From contig NZ_CP034346.1 in assembly GCF_003991425.1 (NCBI RefSeq), positions 4,191,501 through 4,255,500 of the forward strand: 64,000 bases of DNA, given 5' to 3'. The notes beneath the pieces are model-generated. The model ran no database searches. It had not been told where the DNA came from and saw only the letters and a list, made by a program, of their open reading frames with translations. This DNA is from Paenibacillus lutimineralis. Its GTDB lineage: Bacteria > Bacillota > Bacilli > Paenibacillales > Paenibacillaceae. Below are positions 41,799 to 51,036 of the stretch, piece after piece; position 1 is the first letter of the stretch; each line of letters begins with the position of its first letter. Both the position numbers and the translations under genes were made by a program.

Positions 41799-43238
41799 AT
41801 GGAATGGAAGCCAAACCGACACTCTCATCTGACCATACACCAACAGATCGTAAATTGGATCAAGCAACGCATTCAAAGCGGAGAATGGCCGATCCATACG
41901 AAGCTCCCTACACAGAGAAAACTGGCTGAAGCTATGGGAGTTAACCGCAGCACCATCGTTAATGCGATCGAAGAGCTGGTGGCCGACGGGATACTATCTA
42001 CGAGAGTCGGCGATGGAACCTATGTATCGAACAATAGCTGGAATGTTCTGATCAAGGACATTCATCCGGATTGGGAGAAGCACATCTCCTCCAGCATTTA
42101 TGAACCGAATTTCCAGACGATCCAGCTTATTAATGAATATGAGCAGCGAGAGAATATCATCCGGTTAGGAACAGGCGAGCTATCCCCAGACCTGTTGCCA
42201 ACGGCTGTACTACAGCGCTCGTTGCAGAACGTCCCGCTTACCGCCCGGGATATTGGTTACTCTGAACCGAAGGGAAGCAGACAGCTTCGTCATGCTCTCA
42301 GCCGATATGCCACCAAAAGAGGGATTCACGCTACACCGGATAGTATCATGATCGTATCGGGTGCGTTGCAGGCTCTACAGTTGATTTCGCTAGGCTTGCT
42401 GGAGCCGGGCTCGACCGTGTTTCAGGAAGCCCCTTCTTATTTGAATTCGGTCCGTCCTTTCCAGTCTGCCGGAATGAGAATCGTCTCCCTGGACAAGGAG
42501 AATCGGGATAATAGACTGCCGGATCAAATCATATCAATGAAAGGTAAAAAGCAGTCCCTATTCTATACTGTTCCGACATTGCATAATCCAACTGGTTCAA
42601 TCATGAGCCTGGATGAGCGCCGGGAGCTGCTGCAAATATGCGCTTATCAGCAAATTCCCATCATCGAAGATGATGTGTATCACGGGCTGGCGTTCGGTAA
42701 AACTCCGCCTTCACTCAAATCTCTGGATTCTGACGGTCAAGTACTCTATATTGGCAGCATGTCCAAGACATTAAGCCCCGGCCTTCGTATCGGCTGGGTT
42801 ATCGGCCCAGAGCCGGTCATCGACAGACTGGCGGATATTAAGATGCAAACGGATTACGGGTCAAGCGCATTCTCTCAGCAAATCGCTAGGCATTGGCTTG
42901 AATCGGGGCTTTATGAGGAACATATCGACCAGCTTCGGGAACAACTTAAGCGAAGAGCCGATTTCGTCGAGGAAATTTTACAGCTTCGTTATAACAGCAT
43001 AGCGACTTGGAATAAGCCGGCAGGCGGATTTTACATCTGGCTTCGTCTCCACGAACCGCTCGTGAATAAAGCCCTGTTTCTCAAGCTCCTGAAGCAAAAT
43101 GTGCTTATCAATCCAGGGTATATATACGACGCCAAAGATTTCTACCATATCCGACTCTCTTACGCATACGCTAGCTTCGAACAGCTGGAGACAGGTCTGA
43201 ACATTTTATATGAGGCCATTGCGGAAGGAACTTCATAA
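41799..43238 (+). CDS. MocR-type GntR regulator with aminotransferase domain
   Basis: About 479 residues. The N-terminal winged helix reads LTIHQQIVNWIKQRIQSGEW, LPTQRKLAEAMGVNRSTIVN and RVGDGTYVS. The rest is a fold-type I PLP domain with GSRQLRHALSRYATKRG, TLHNPTGSIMS, EDDVYHGLAF and the PLP lysine in YIGSMSKTLSPGLRIGWV. Such proteins bind PLP or an external aldimine to control transcription. The frame opens at 41673, but the ATG at 41799 follows a GGAG and gives the normal N-terminus. CCAATTGGATGG and AACCAACCAAT motifs in the divergent gap are candidate operators. Confidence 0.9.
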   Translation: MEWKPNRHSHLTIHQQIVNWIKQRIQSGEWPIHTKLPTQRKLAEAMGVNRSTIVNAIEELVADGILSTRVGDGTYVSNNSWNVLIKDIHPDWEKHISSSIYEPNFQTIQLINEYEQRENIIRLGTGELSPDLLPTAVLQRSLQNVPLTARDIGYSEPKGSRQLRHALSRYATKRGIHATPDSIMIVSGALQALQLISLGLLEPGSTVFQEAPSYLNSVRPFQSAGMRIVSLDKENRDNRLPDQIISMKGKKQSLFYTVPTLHNPTGSIMSLDERRELLQICAYQQIPIIEDDVYHGLAFGKTPPSLKSLDSDGQVLYIGSMSKTLSPGLRIGWVIGPEPVIDRLADIKMQTDYGSSAFSQQIARHWLESGLYEEHIDQLREQLKRRADFVEEILQLRYNSIATWNKPAGGFYIWLRLHEPLVNKALFLKLLKQNVLINPGYIYDAKDFYHIRLSYAYASFEQLETGLNILYEAIAEGTS

Positions 43239-43239
43239 T

Positions 43240-44025
43240 TCAACGAATCACTATACATTCTTTTGGCAGAGCTCCTTCTTGAATCCAACTCTCAACCATT
43301 TGATTAAAGAAGTCTGGCATGGCCATAGGAACACCGTGTCCCATTTCAGGGATGATAACACCGGTGCAATTGGAGTTAGCTTCAACAAGATCTTTTGCAG
43401 ATTTTTTCATAATCGCTTTTTCTTTTGCACCAACCGTAACTAGGATCTTTCCATGCGCTTCTCTAAAACTCTGAGGTATTCCAAACGACATGTTCTCCTC
43501 TAGTACGCTTACCAGAGTGGCAAGCTTCATTTGACAGCTCTCTTCATAGTATTTCTGAAATTGCTCTTCAGTTATATACAATGTCTTAGCTTGCAACCTA
43601 GCGAAGCGCTTATTTCTGATTAACGGATATGAACATTTAATCGTAGGTTTAATGAGTTTGCGGCCAAGGGGACTTGGTCTGACCAGAGCGCTATTTATGA
43701 TAGCAGCATCGACCAAATCCGGTTTCAAGCTTAATATTTGAATAATAACTTGAGCACCTAGAGAAAACCCAATCAGGATAACCTTACGTCCCGCGGGCTT
43801 TCCCGCTACTTTTTCCTCGATAAGCTCAATGAATCTTTCCGCACTGTCACGCATAGAGAATAGAATGTCACCATGGCTCGCCCCATGTCCGGGCAAATCT
43901 GGAACGATACAATGGTAGTGGGAGAAGTATGGGATCTGGTTATCCCACATCCAGCCACTCACTCCTCCACCATGCAAAAAAAGCAGCAGGGAAGCATTCT
44001 GATCACCAAATTCTTTATAATGCAT
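43240..44025 (-). CDS. Alpha/beta hydrolase
   Basis: The 261-residue enzyme has LLFLHGGGVSGWMWDNQIPY (oxyanion hole), CIVPDLPGHGAS, VILIGFSLGAQVIIQ (nucleophile Ser in GFSLG), VTVGAKEKAIM (acid region) and PEMGHGVPMAMP (His). GGGGAGG precedes the ATG. It converges on the MocR gene with one base between stops. Substrate unknown. Confidence 0.9.
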   Translation of the reverse strand: MHYKEFGDQNASLLLFLHGGGVSGWMWDNQIPYFSHYHCIVPDLPGHGASHGDILFSMRDSAERFIELIEEKVAGKPAGRKVILIGFSLGAQVIIQILSLKPDLVDAAIINSALVRPSPLGRKLIKPTIKCSYPLIRNKRFARLQAKTLYITEEQFQKYYEESCQMKLATLVSVLEENMSFGIPQSFREAHGKILVTVGAKEKAIMKKSAKDLVEANSNCTGVIIPEMGHGVPMAMPDFFNQMVESWIQEGALPKECIVIR

Positions 44026-44093
44026 CTTCAGACGCCTCCCCTACTTAATTTGGATTTTGAAGCGCTATTAAGTCCGGCCTATGCTAATGTCTA

Positions 44094-44450
44094 TTAAAGT
44101 GAGAAGCAGCGTGCCCTAATATCGTTCGCCAGCTGTTCAGGAGCCTCGCTCTCCAATACGATTTTATCGAATTCAGCACCTTCGAGGTTGAGAATAACGA
44201 CTTTATGAGCATCGTGATAGGATAGGAAGTATTTCTCCCCATGGATAACAAAACTTCCGGCCTTATAACTCATTGTCGTAATCCCTGCTCTTTTTACCGC
44301 AGTCCAAGGGAACTCGAAACTACCCGGTTGTACATCCACGATCGAAGTATAAGGGATCTTAATCTCTTTTTTCAAAATGGCTGCCACTTCTAAGCCTGAA
44401 ATGTTTACGATTAATTCACGATCACCTAAGACAACTTGCATACTCATCAT
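44094..44450 (-). CDS. Hypothetical protein with PH-like fold pattern
   Basis: This small soluble protein of about 118 residues reads MQVVLGDRELIVNISGLEVA, ILKKEIKIPYTSIVDVQPGS, MSYKAGSFVIHGEKYFLSYH and KVVILNLEGAEFDKIVLESE. This alternating strand pattern resembles bacterial PH-domain proteins. GAGGAGGAG precedes the ATG at 44450; the open frame to 44504 overlaps the upstream gene. It lies 13 bases downstream of an HTH regulator and is surely co-transcribed with it. Function unknown. Confidence 0.75.
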   Translation of the reverse strand: MMSMQVVLGDRELIVNISGLEVAAILKKEIKIPYTSIVDVQPGSFEFPWTAVKRAGITTMSYKAGSFVIHGEKYFLSYHDAHKVVILNLEGAEFDKIVLESEAPEQLANDIRARCFSL

Positions 44451-44463
44451 TATCTCCTCCTCT

Positions 44464-45006
44464 TTACTGTTGCTCAGATTTTTGCGGAATGAACATGCCG
44501 GCAAAGAGACGTGTCTTCCGTTCAGGCGAAGGCTTGTTATCCAGTACTTTCTCGAGGCTTTGGTTAATGGATTGAACCAACTCTATAAATTCTTCGTCGC
44601 TCACATGAATCGGTGTAGACCAGTATCCGAACCCTTCTTCTTTGTACTTCTCGGGTGGCGTATTCGCCAGATATGTGGTTGCCAACTGCAGCAAATTACC
44701 ATGAAATACGGAAAAATAACGGATGTGATCTTCAATTGGAGTCGATTCAATTTCAGCTTCAGGAATCTTCAGGTTGTCTTCTCTTACAGAAAACAATCGC
44801 TCCTCCGTCCCTTTAACTTTTTGCGTGTCAGCAACCTCGATGAACTCCGCCTTGAGTAGAAGATTAACATGCCGGTATAAGGTGGCCTGAGGAACATCGC
44901 CAAGCACGTCGGTCAGTTGGGCAATCGTTAACGGTTTACCTAGCAGCAATTGTTGTACAATGCGCATACGCACGGGATGAAGTAGGAAATCGGCCTTTTT
45001 AGTCAT
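44464..45006 (-). CDS. ArsR-like winged-helix regulator
   Basis: About 180 residues. The N-terminal winged helix reads FLLHPVRMRIVQQLLLGKPL, TIAQLTDVLGDVPQATLYRH and VNLLLKAEFIEVADTQKVKG. A helical C-terminal domain follows (GNLLQLATTYLA, SDEEFIELVQSINQSLEKVL). The ATG at 45006 has GAGGGG seven bases upstream; the frame to 45024 is less good. A 10-bp inverted repeat (CATTATCATT/AATGATAATG) lies 20 bases upstream as a possible operator. Confidence 0.82.
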   Translation of the reverse strand: MTKKADFLLHPVRMRIVQQLLLGKPLTIAQLTDVLGDVPQATLYRHVNLLLKAEFIEVADTQKVKGTEERLFSVREDNLKIPEAEIESTPIEDHIRYFSVFHGNLLQLATTYLANTPPEKYKEEGFGYWSTPIHVSDEEFIELVQSINQSLEKVLDNKPSPERKTRLFAGMFIPQKSEQQ

Positions 45007-45025
45007 TAAAATGCCCCTCATCAAT

Positions 45026-45051
45026 CATTATCATTTTATATAATGATAATG
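45026..45051. promoter_or_regulatory. Inverted repeat resembling a Fur-type box
   Basis: CATTATCATT-TTATAT-AATGATAATG, followed by GACATTATT. The TGATAAT/ATTATCA half-sites resemble Fur/PerR-family boxes, but the spacing is not the classical 7-1-7, so the binding protein may be the adjacent regulator. Confidence 0.45.
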
Positions 45052-45161
45052 ACATTATTTTCCGCAATCGTAAATAGATCGGTTTTAGTTCATCAGCAGT
45101 TTATGTAATAATGGTCATAACCTATGTACATTGGGGTGAGAGAAATGGTCAGACGGAGATA

Positions 45162-45206
45162 GATAGCCTCCTGAAATGGATCTGTTTATGGTTTTAGGAG
45201 GCTATC
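45162..45206 (+). promoter_or_regulatory. Perfect hairpin in the methyltransferase leader
   Basis: GATAGCCTCCT (45162-45172) pairs exactly with AGGAGGCTATC (45196-45206), 24 bases before the gene start. The right arm contains an AGGAGG, and a TTAATTT tract follows. It could act as an attenuator or as the terminator of an upstream transcript. Confidence 0.45.
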
Positions 45207-45230
45207 TTAATTTATAGGAGATGTATGTAT

Positions 45231-45962
45231 ATGAGACAAAATAAATACGATGACGTAAATTTCTTTTCTACCTATGGGAAAATGCTCCGCTCTGTAAAAG
45301 GACTTGAAGGGGCGGGTGAATGGCATATATTTAAAGAAATGTTGCCTGAACTGCAAAATAAAACGGTTCTTGACTTAGGTTGCGGTTTCGGCTGGCATTG
45401 CCGTTATGCCCGTGAACAACAAGCAAGCTCTGTAATCGGAGTAGATATATCTGCGAAAATGCTGCAAAAAGCCCGTGAAATGACGGATGACTCTGCGATT
45501 TCTTATATGAATATGCCCATCGAAGATATCAACTTCTCCGCTTCGCAATTTGATGTTGTCATTAGCTCTTTGGCTTTTCACTACATTCAGTCCTTTGAAG
45601 CGCTCTGCAGCAAAGTTTATGCTTGTCTCAAACCGGGAGGTTCTTTTGTGTTTTCTGTGGAACATCCCATCTTCACTTCTCAGGATGAGCAGGATTGGTA
45701 TTACGATGACCAGGGAAATCTTCTTCATTGGCCGGTGGATCGCTACCAATTCGAGGGTCAGCGGAATACCACATTTCTTAATGAAAATGTTATCAAATAT
45801 CATCGAACGATTTCGACCTATATGAATGACTTGATTCATGCCGGATTTACATTACGGGAGGTCCAGGAGCCTGTTCCTTCTGAAGAAATGTTAAGGAGTA
45901 TTCCCGATATGAAGGATGAACTCCGGAGGCCGATGTTCCTTATTATTTCGGCTGATAAATAA
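45231..45962 (+). CDS. Class I SAM-dependent methyltransferase
   Basis: The 243-residue enzyme has motif I TVLDLGCGFGWHCRYAREQQ, motif post-I VIGVDISAKMLQKARE, FDVVISSLAFHYIQSFEALC and LKPGGSFVFSVEHPIF. The closing segment is MKDELRRPMFLIIS. Overall it resembles small-molecule methyltransferases of the UbiE/Methyltransf_11 type. Two in-frame ATGs are close (45225, 45231); the second is ten bases from AGGAG, the first only four. Substrate unknown. Confidence 0.88.
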   Translation: MRQNKYDDVNFFSTYGKMLRSVKGLEGAGEWHIFKEMLPELQNKTVLDLGCGFGWHCRYAREQQASSVIGVDISAKMLQKAREMTDDSAISYMNMPIEDINFSASQFDVVISSLAFHYIQSFEALCSKVYACLKPGGSFVFSVEHPIFTSQDEQDWYYDDQGNLLHWPVDRYQFEGQRNTTFLNENVIKYHRTISTYMNDLIHAGFTLREVQEPVPSEEMLRSIPDMKDELRRPMFLIISADK

Positions 45963-45976
45963 GCCGCGTTACGCAC

Positions 45977-46008
45977 AAAGGGAAGCCCGAATCAGGGCTT
46001 CCCTTTTT
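45977..46008. terminator. Terminator after methyltransferase gene
   Basis: AAAGGGAAGCCC pairs with GGGCTTCCCTTT, followed by T's. Confidence 0.85.
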
Positions 46009-46025
46009 AATTTTAGATCTCGTTT

Positions 46026-46210
46026 CTAACGAAACAGGGTATCGCTATTTGCTCCAAAAAGGACTGCTATGAATTTTAACGAAACTGGGGATCGTTATTT
46101 CGCCACTTTCATGGCTTTTTGATCGAATTGATCACAAATAGCGTTATGGTGTTTCGTTAGGTTTTATATATCGCTGTTTTTGCGGAAATAACGATATGGA
46201 GTTTCGTTAG
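46026..46210. repeat. Nested CTAACGAAAC repeat, locus B (four half-sites)
   Basis: The forward half-sites are at 46026-46050 and 46076-46100; the reverse ones are at 46136-46160 and 46186-46210. The outer pair matches over about 25 bp (CTAACGAAAC..GGTATCGCTATTT against AAATAACGATAT..GTTTCGTTAG). The layout, half-site spacing and a trailing CG(C/G)TCAG are shared with locus A. No ORF lies within. Confidence 0.75.
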
Positions 46211-46230
46211 CGCTCAGATCTAAGTGATCA

Positions 46231-46824
46231 CTACAGCTTGCTGCCTACACTACTCAAGAAAAACTTCAACGTGTCCTCTCTTTGCGGCAAGAGGGCTTTC
46301 ACCTTCTGCTCAGAATGCGCCAGCAAATCAGAGAGCTGCAGCTCCAGCAATGGAAGCACTAGCTCTATACCTATTTTGCTGGTAATATCGTCTATGCTCT
46401 CCTGACCTGGGAACAATTCAGTATCATGGTATTTGACTAGCATACCAACCTCCCGCCGAATCGTATCGTCGAAACCTAGGCGCTGCAGGATGAAATCTCC
46501 CAGAATAACGCTGATCTCTTCATGCCCCTTGAAGCTGTCCACTCCATCCCGTGTAACCTTGGTATATGGCTTGCCAATATCATGGAACAATGCCGCTAGC
46601 TTCAGAGCAAGATCCTTCCTCACCCCATCTACAACCTCGTAAGTATGAAGAAGTACGGGCAGACGATGCGCCGGCATATGCTGCTCACAATCTTTGCAGA
46701 CGATGAGTTCTGGAATGATCGACAGCAATTCCTCCTCCGCCGAGGCGATGTTCTCATTCGTCAGCAGAATGGTCTCTAACCGTTCTCTTAAGCTATTTTC
46801 CAATCTCTCCAACCCCTTTTTCAT
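46231..46824 (-). CDS. HD-domain phosphohydrolase
   Basis: The 197-residue protein has HD signatures LHTYEVVDGV, LAALFHDIGKPYTK and FKGHEEISVILGDFI, with a following Asp (VKYHDTELF). It resembles the HD domain associated with tRNA nucleotidyltransferases and is likely a metal-dependent nucleotide phosphohydrolase. No ribosome site is visible before the ATG at 46824. An in-frame TTG about seven codons later has GGAG, so the true start may be 46803. It is 22 bases downstream of the nitrilase and probably shares its mRNA. Confidence 0.82.
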   Translation of the reverse strand: MKKGLERLENSLRERLETILLTNENIASAEEELLSIIPELIVCKDCEQHMPAHRLPVLLHTYEVVDGVRKDLALKLAALFHDIGKPYTKVTRDGVDSFKGHEEISVILGDFILQRLGFDDTIRREVGMLVKYHDTELFPGQESIDDITSKIGIELVLPLLELQLSDLLAHSEQKVKALLPQREDTLKFFLSSVGSKL

Positions 46825-46846
46825 GCTATAAAAAATCTATAGTTGT

Positions 46847-47797
46847 CTATTGTTTTCTTTGTACAATGTCCTGCTTCGTCTCATTCACGATCAACTGAAA
46901 AACATCTGGACGGCTATAATGCCCAACCGGATCAAAATCAAACCGGCTCCGTACGATCTCGGAGAGATCCAGTGTCGCCACGATAATGCCCTCCTGGTTA
47001 TAAAGCGGCTCCGCAATGTATTCCCCTAATGGCCCCACAATCGCGCTTCCCCCTTTACTGAGCACCTCGGGATCCTGCTCGATATCTGGATAATAGGCCA
47101 GGTCCGCGGGATAGGACTCCTTGGTTGCAAACTGATTGCAGGAGAGGACAAAACAGCGGCCTTCGCAGGCAATATGGCGAATCGTCGACTGCCATGAATC
47201 CCGTGCATCCGCCGTCGGGGCTACATAGATATCAATCCCCTGCGCGTACATCGCTGTCCGGGCCAACGGCATATAATTCTCCCAGCAGATTAGCCCTCCT
47301 ACTCTGCCAAAGGGAGTGTCGATCACGGTCAACGTGCTGCCGTCACCTTGCCCCCATAATAGCCGCTCGGAACCGGTTGGAACCAGCTTGCGGTGCTTGC
47401 CCAGCAGTTCCCCGTCAGGCCCGATATAGATCATCGTATTGAATAAAGTGCCTGTACTGAACTCCTGATCGCGCTCCACAACACCGATGACAAGATGAAC
47501 CCCCAATTCCTTAGCCAAATCGCCGATCTGCTTCGTCTCATCACCTGGAACATCGATGGCGCTAGACCAATAACGTTCCCAATCCTTTCGCCCATCGGGT
47601 GTACGGCTTCCAACACGTGCTCCGAAGCTCAGACCGCGCGGGTATCCCGGCAGGAACACTTCAGGGAAGACGATGAGCTCCGCTCCCTGTTCAGCTGCTT
47701 CCTTCGTCATCGTAGATATCTTGTCCATGGCCGACTGCTTATCGAACAAGATCGGTGCGGCTTGAATAACTGCTACTTTCACATGCCGATTTCTCAC
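46847..47797 (-). CDS. Carbon-nitrogen hydrolase / nitrilase
   Basis: The 316-residue enzyme has the catalytic triad motifs LIVFPEVFLPGYPRG (Glu), GKHRKLVPTGSERLLWGQGD (Lys) and GGLICWENYMPLAR (Cys). DSWQSTIRHIACEGRCFVLS completes the true nitrilase branch pattern. It would convert a nitrile to acid and ammonia, or an amide-like substrate. The frame opens with a TTG at 47830; the GTG at 47797 has AGAGGG eight bases before it and matches the family N-terminus. Three AACCATCCA-type repeats lie 93-150 bases upstream and may be operator sites. Confidence 0.9.
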   Translation of the reverse strand: MRNRHVKVAVIQAAPILFDKQSAMDKISTMTKEAAEQGAELIVFPEVFLPGYPRGLSFGARVGSRTPDGRKDWERYWSSAIDVPGDETKQIGDLAKELGVHLVIGVVERDQEFSTGTLFNTMIYIGPDGELLGKHRKLVPTGSERLLWGQGDGSTLTVIDTPFGRVGGLICWENYMPLARTAMYAQGIDIYVAPTADARDSWQSTIRHIACEGRCFVLSCNQFATKESYPADLAYYPDIEQDPEVLSKGGSAIVGPLGEYIAEPLYNQEGIIVATLDLSEIVRSRFDFDPVGHYSRPDVFQLIVNETKQDIVQRKQ

Positions 47798-47889
47798 TTT
47801 ATCATCCCTCTCTATGATCCATTCCGACAATACATGGACGTATCTTATCGAACCCTGAACCTTATCATAAAAGAGAGTGGACTAAAATA

Positions 47890-47947
47890 AACCATCCAAT
47901 GGAGCATAAATTGTAACCATCCACTTTTATGTTTGTGCAGCCATCCA
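47890..47947. promoter_or_regulatory. Triple AACCATCCA direct repeat upstream of nitrilase
   Basis: AACCATCCA occurs at 47890-47898 and 47915-47923, and AGCCATCCA at 47939-47947, spaced 25 and 24 bp. The same word occurs as an inverted pair between eda and the DapA-like gene (57358 and 57444). Confidence 0.5.
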
Positions 47948-48060
47948 TTCCTTTATAAATTGAATGTACTTATTTATTTGGCCTATTTGATCAAAATGTT
48001 ATAGTTATACTAATCTATTCTCTATTAAGGATAAAACTGTTTACCAGAAGGAGATTACTT

Positions 48061-48390
48061 ATGGCAACCATTGAAGACTTTTTAAAACTTGATATCCGAA
48101 TCGGTACAATTGTGGAAGCAGAGCACTTCCCGGAAGCGCGTCAACCAGCCATTAAAATGAAAATTGATTTTGGAGAGTTTGGCATCAAAAGTTCAAGCGC
48201 CCAGATTACGAGGAGATATGCACCTGAATCAATCATAGGTCGCCAAATCGTAGCTGTCATCAACTTCCCTCCAAGGAGGATTGCCGGATATAAATCGGAA
48301 GTACTTGTTATAGGCGGTGTTCCGGAGAGTGGCGATGTGATTCTGCTCAAACCTGATCACAATGTTCCAAATGGAACACCTGTTTCATAA
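48061..48390 (+). CDS. csaA: CsaA chaperone / tRNA-binding domain protein
   Basis: The 109-residue protein has an OB-fold tRNA-binding domain like the end of methionyl-tRNA synthetase: FLKLDIRIGTIVEAEHFPEA, MKIDFGEFGIKSSSAQIT, VAVINFPPRRIAGYKSEVLV and HNVPNGTPVS. CsaA is a dimer with chaperone activity linked to Sec secretion in B. subtilis. AAGGAG precedes the ATG, and length is standard. It appears monocistronic; the 48391-48592 stretch after it has nothing I can name. Confidence 0.93.
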   Translation: MATIEDFLKLDIRIGTIVEAEHFPEARQPAIKMKIDFGEFGIKSSSAQITRRYAPESIIGRQIVAVINFPPRRIAGYKSEVLVIGGVPESGDVILLKPDHNVPNGTPVS

Positions 48391-48592
48391 GAATAATTTC
48401 ATCCCTTATTGCGATCCTTTTTATGGCATTCGCATGATATACCAACCAATTTATCACTTCAGAACCCATCCATGTTCAAAGAATCGCAAAACAATTGTCA
48501 AGGTTGTGATAAAAACAGACCCTGCAATTCCAAAGATCAGTGGTATGATAAAAGTCACAATAAGCCAAGATTCAAACTGAAGGTGATAACGC

Positions 48593-50029
48593 ATGTGGAA
48601 ACCAGACCGTCAGAGCAAAAAACCGCTCTATGAACAAATTGCCGATCATCTGGAGAAGAGAATCGCCTATAGCGAGTTCCCTCCAGGCAGCCTGCTCCCG
48701 TCCGAACGGAAACTGGCCGAGCAGCTCGGTGTGAATCGCAGCACTGTGATCCTCGCGTTCGCCGAACTGAGATCGATGGGGATTATTGAGAGCCGCACGG
48801 GCAGCGGAACACGGGTAAGCCGGACTAAATGGGGCGCCACACCTAAACATACGCCGAATTGGAACCGATATGCTGAGGGCGGAAGCTTCCTGCCCAATTT
48901 GCCTTTTCTACGCAAAATACGGGATGCGCTGAGTCAAGACCCTTCCCTGATCGACTTTGCGAGCGGTGAATTAGCGGCGGATTTAGCCCCGCTTGATGAA
49001 ATTGCAGCCCTGATGCGTGAGCATCATTACACCTCATATCTGGGCTATGATAACCCGCAGGGATATATACCGCTTAGACAATCCCTGGTCGATTATTTGC
49101 AAAAGTACCGGGGAATTCAGACCACAGAATCGTCGATCATGATTACCTCGGGTTCTCAACAATCGCTATATCTGATCACGCAATGCCTCCTGTCCCCCGG
49201 GGACGCAGTAGCGATTGAGGATCCATCCTACTGCTACTCGCTTCCAATGTTCCAATCGGCAGGACTCCGTCTGTTCCGGCTACCTATCGATCAGTATGGC
49301 GTCCACCCTGAAGACATAAGGGAGTTATACAAGAAGCATCGGATCAAAATGGTGTTCCTGAATCCCAACTTTCAAAATCCGACGGGTGCGGTCATCAGCA
49401 GTGAACGTCGCGAGCAATTGTTCTCTGTCGCCAGTGAACTTGGGCTTCCGATCGTAGAGGATGACCCGTTCAGCCTAACGGCATTTGAAGGAACCGCTCC
49501 TGCGCCGCTCAAATCGATGGATTCGAACGGCAACATTCTGTACATCGGCTCTTTCTCCAAAATTGCCGCCTCCGGCCTAAGGATCGGCTGGATGGTAGCT
49601 CCGAATTCGATCGTGCAGAGATTGGCCGATGCCAGACAGCAGATGGACTTCGGCTTGAGTGTCATCCCGCAGCAGGTTGCCGCTCAATTTATAAAATCGG
49701 ACTATTTCCAGCCCCATCTGGATCGTCTGCAAATCCAGCTCCAATTCAAGCGGGACTTGCTCATCGAGTCCCTGCGGAGGGAGCTGGGCGACCAGATCTC
49801 ATTCGTCACTCCGCAAGGCGGCCTGCATTTATGGTGCATGCTTACCCCCAAGGTACCCGACGGCAAACTGCTGGATGAAGCGATCCGAAGGGGCGTCGCC
49901 TTCGTGCCCGGCAGTGTCTACGGTTCGGATTCCGGCTTCGTCCGCTTCACATATGCCAGAGCGAAGACCGAGGAGATCGAGAGCGGCATCGCTAAATTCG
50001 CCGAGGCGCTGCACAGCTTGACAGACTAA
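48593..50029 (+). CDS. MocR-type GntR regulator with aminotransferase domain
   Basis: The 478-residue protein has an N-terminal winged helix (PLYEQIADHLEKRIAYSEFP, LLPSERKLAEQLGVNRSTVI, ESRTGSGTRVS). The aminotransferase fold carries YLGYDNPQGYIPLRQSLVDY, NPNFQNPTGAVIS, EDDPFSLTAFEG and the PLP lysine in YIGSFSKIAASGLRIGWMVA. AAGGTG precedes the ATG. It is the nearest regulator to the nitrilase and to the AACCATCCA repeats. I suggest, without proof, that it reads them. Confidence 0.9.
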   Translation: MWKPDRQSKKPLYEQIADHLEKRIAYSEFPPGSLLPSERKLAEQLGVNRSTVILAFAELRSMGIIESRTGSGTRVSRTKWGATPKHTPNWNRYAEGGSFLPNLPFLRKIRDALSQDPSLIDFASGELAADLAPLDEIAALMREHHYTSYLGYDNPQGYIPLRQSLVDYLQKYRGIQTTESSIMITSGSQQSLYLITQCLLSPGDAVAIEDPSYCYSLPMFQSAGLRLFRLPIDQYGVHPEDIRELYKKHRIKMVFLNPNFQNPTGAVISSERREQLFSVASELGLPIVEDDPFSLTAFEGTAPAPLKSMDSNGNILYIGSFSKIAASGLRIGWMVAPNSIVQRLADARQQMDFGLSVIPQQVAAQFIKSDYFQPHLDRLQIQLQFKRDLLIESLRRELGDQISFVTPQGGLHLWCMLTPKVPDGKLLDEAIRRGVAFVPGSVYGSDSGFVRFTYARAKTEEIESGIAKFAEALHSLTD

Positions 50030-50057
50030 ACAGTAGCAATTACCGCAGCTTTGCATA

Positions 50058-50100
50058 AACAACCGCCAGACTCATGGATGGATTGAGCTTGGCGGTTGTT
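50058..50100. terminator. Bidirectional terminator between mocR and ctaA
   Basis: AACAACCGCCA pairs with TGGCGGTTGTT between the convergent genes. Confidence 0.8.
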
Positions 50101-51036
50101 TTATTTCGAGCAATGGTACTTATAAGACAGGATTGCCTGGTCCGATAGAATACAGAACAATATAGTAGCCAATACATTGTGAAGAAGACTCGCGAACAGA
50201 ATTAAATCCGGGTTGCCTGCAACTACTCCAAGAAGGGCGCCACTGCCGATTTGAGCGATGACCAGAATTAGAGCCCAAAGTGTGACTGGCCGAAGCCCAG
50301 CCCTTGCAGCTTGTTCCTTCCATCTAGCGCAGCGGGCAAGAGTGTAGAATCCAATGATAAGCAGGAGCAAGATCAGAGCAGCAGCCCGATGCGCGAATAC
50401 GATTCCCGCAGGACCGGATAAATCCGGGATCAGTTGACCGTTACAGAGCAGCCAGCCCTTGCAGCCTCCTCCGGCCTGCTTATGTCGTATATAAGCTCCA
50501 AGATACACTACACCGATACAGAAAAGCCAGATTCCCCATGCCATTAAATAACCAATCGTAGGGAGTTGCCGTGAGAAGCTCTGCCTCGCTGTTCTCTTCA
50601 TCCGATAGCTCCATAAGACAAGCAGCATACTGCAGGCTACCGCTAACAATGATATTCCAAAATGAAGCGCCATAACGGCCGGTTGCTGCGGCCATATAAC
50701 GGCAGCTGCTCCCATCAAGGCTTGAATGATCGTGAACAGCAGTGTGCCACCAGCATACAGTAATGCTTCAGGATGCCTTAGATAACGCCATGTATAAATA
50801 AATGTTATGATCACGAGCAAACCTACAACTCCCGTTACCATACGATGCGAATATTCAATCATCGACTCCAGCGTATAAGCTGGTATAAATTTGCCATTGC
50901 ACAGTGGCCAATCACTTCCACAGCCTCGTCCGGAACCCGTCTTCGTAACTAATGCCCCTGCAAGCAGCACAAGGAACATGCCGATGAACGTCCCCCATGC
51001 CAGCAGGTGGAATGTTCGCCATTTTCGTAAATCCAT
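50101..51036 (-). CDS. ctaA: Heme A synthase (COX15/CtaA)
   Basis: About 311 residues with eight membrane segments in two similar halves. Heme-ligand histidines are in ESMIEYSHRMVTG, MALHFGISLL, FAHRAAALILL and SLLHNVLATI. Cys pairs of the B. subtilis type are in GCGSDWPLCNGKFIP and GGGCKGWLLCNGQLIP. It oxidises heme O to heme A. The frame opens at a GTG (51054), neither start has a clear ribosome site, and I chose the ATG at 51036. Its position beside the cyo operon suggests that oxidase uses heme A. Confidence 0.92.
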   Translation of the reverse strand: MDLRKWRTFHLLAWGTFIGMFLVLLAGALVTKTGSGRGCGSDWPLCNGKFIPAYTLESMIEYSHRMVTGVVGLLVIITFIYTWRYLRHPEALLYAGGTLLFTIIQALMGAAAVIWPQQPAVMALHFGISLLAVACSMLLVLWSYRMKRTARQSFSRQLPTIGYLMAWGIWLFCIGVVYLGAYIRHKQAGGGCKGWLLCNGQLIPDLSGPAGIVFAHRAAALILLLLIIGFYTLARCARWKEQAARAGLRPVTLWALILVIAQIGSGALLGVVAGNPDLILFASLLHNVLATILFCILSDQAILSYKYHCSK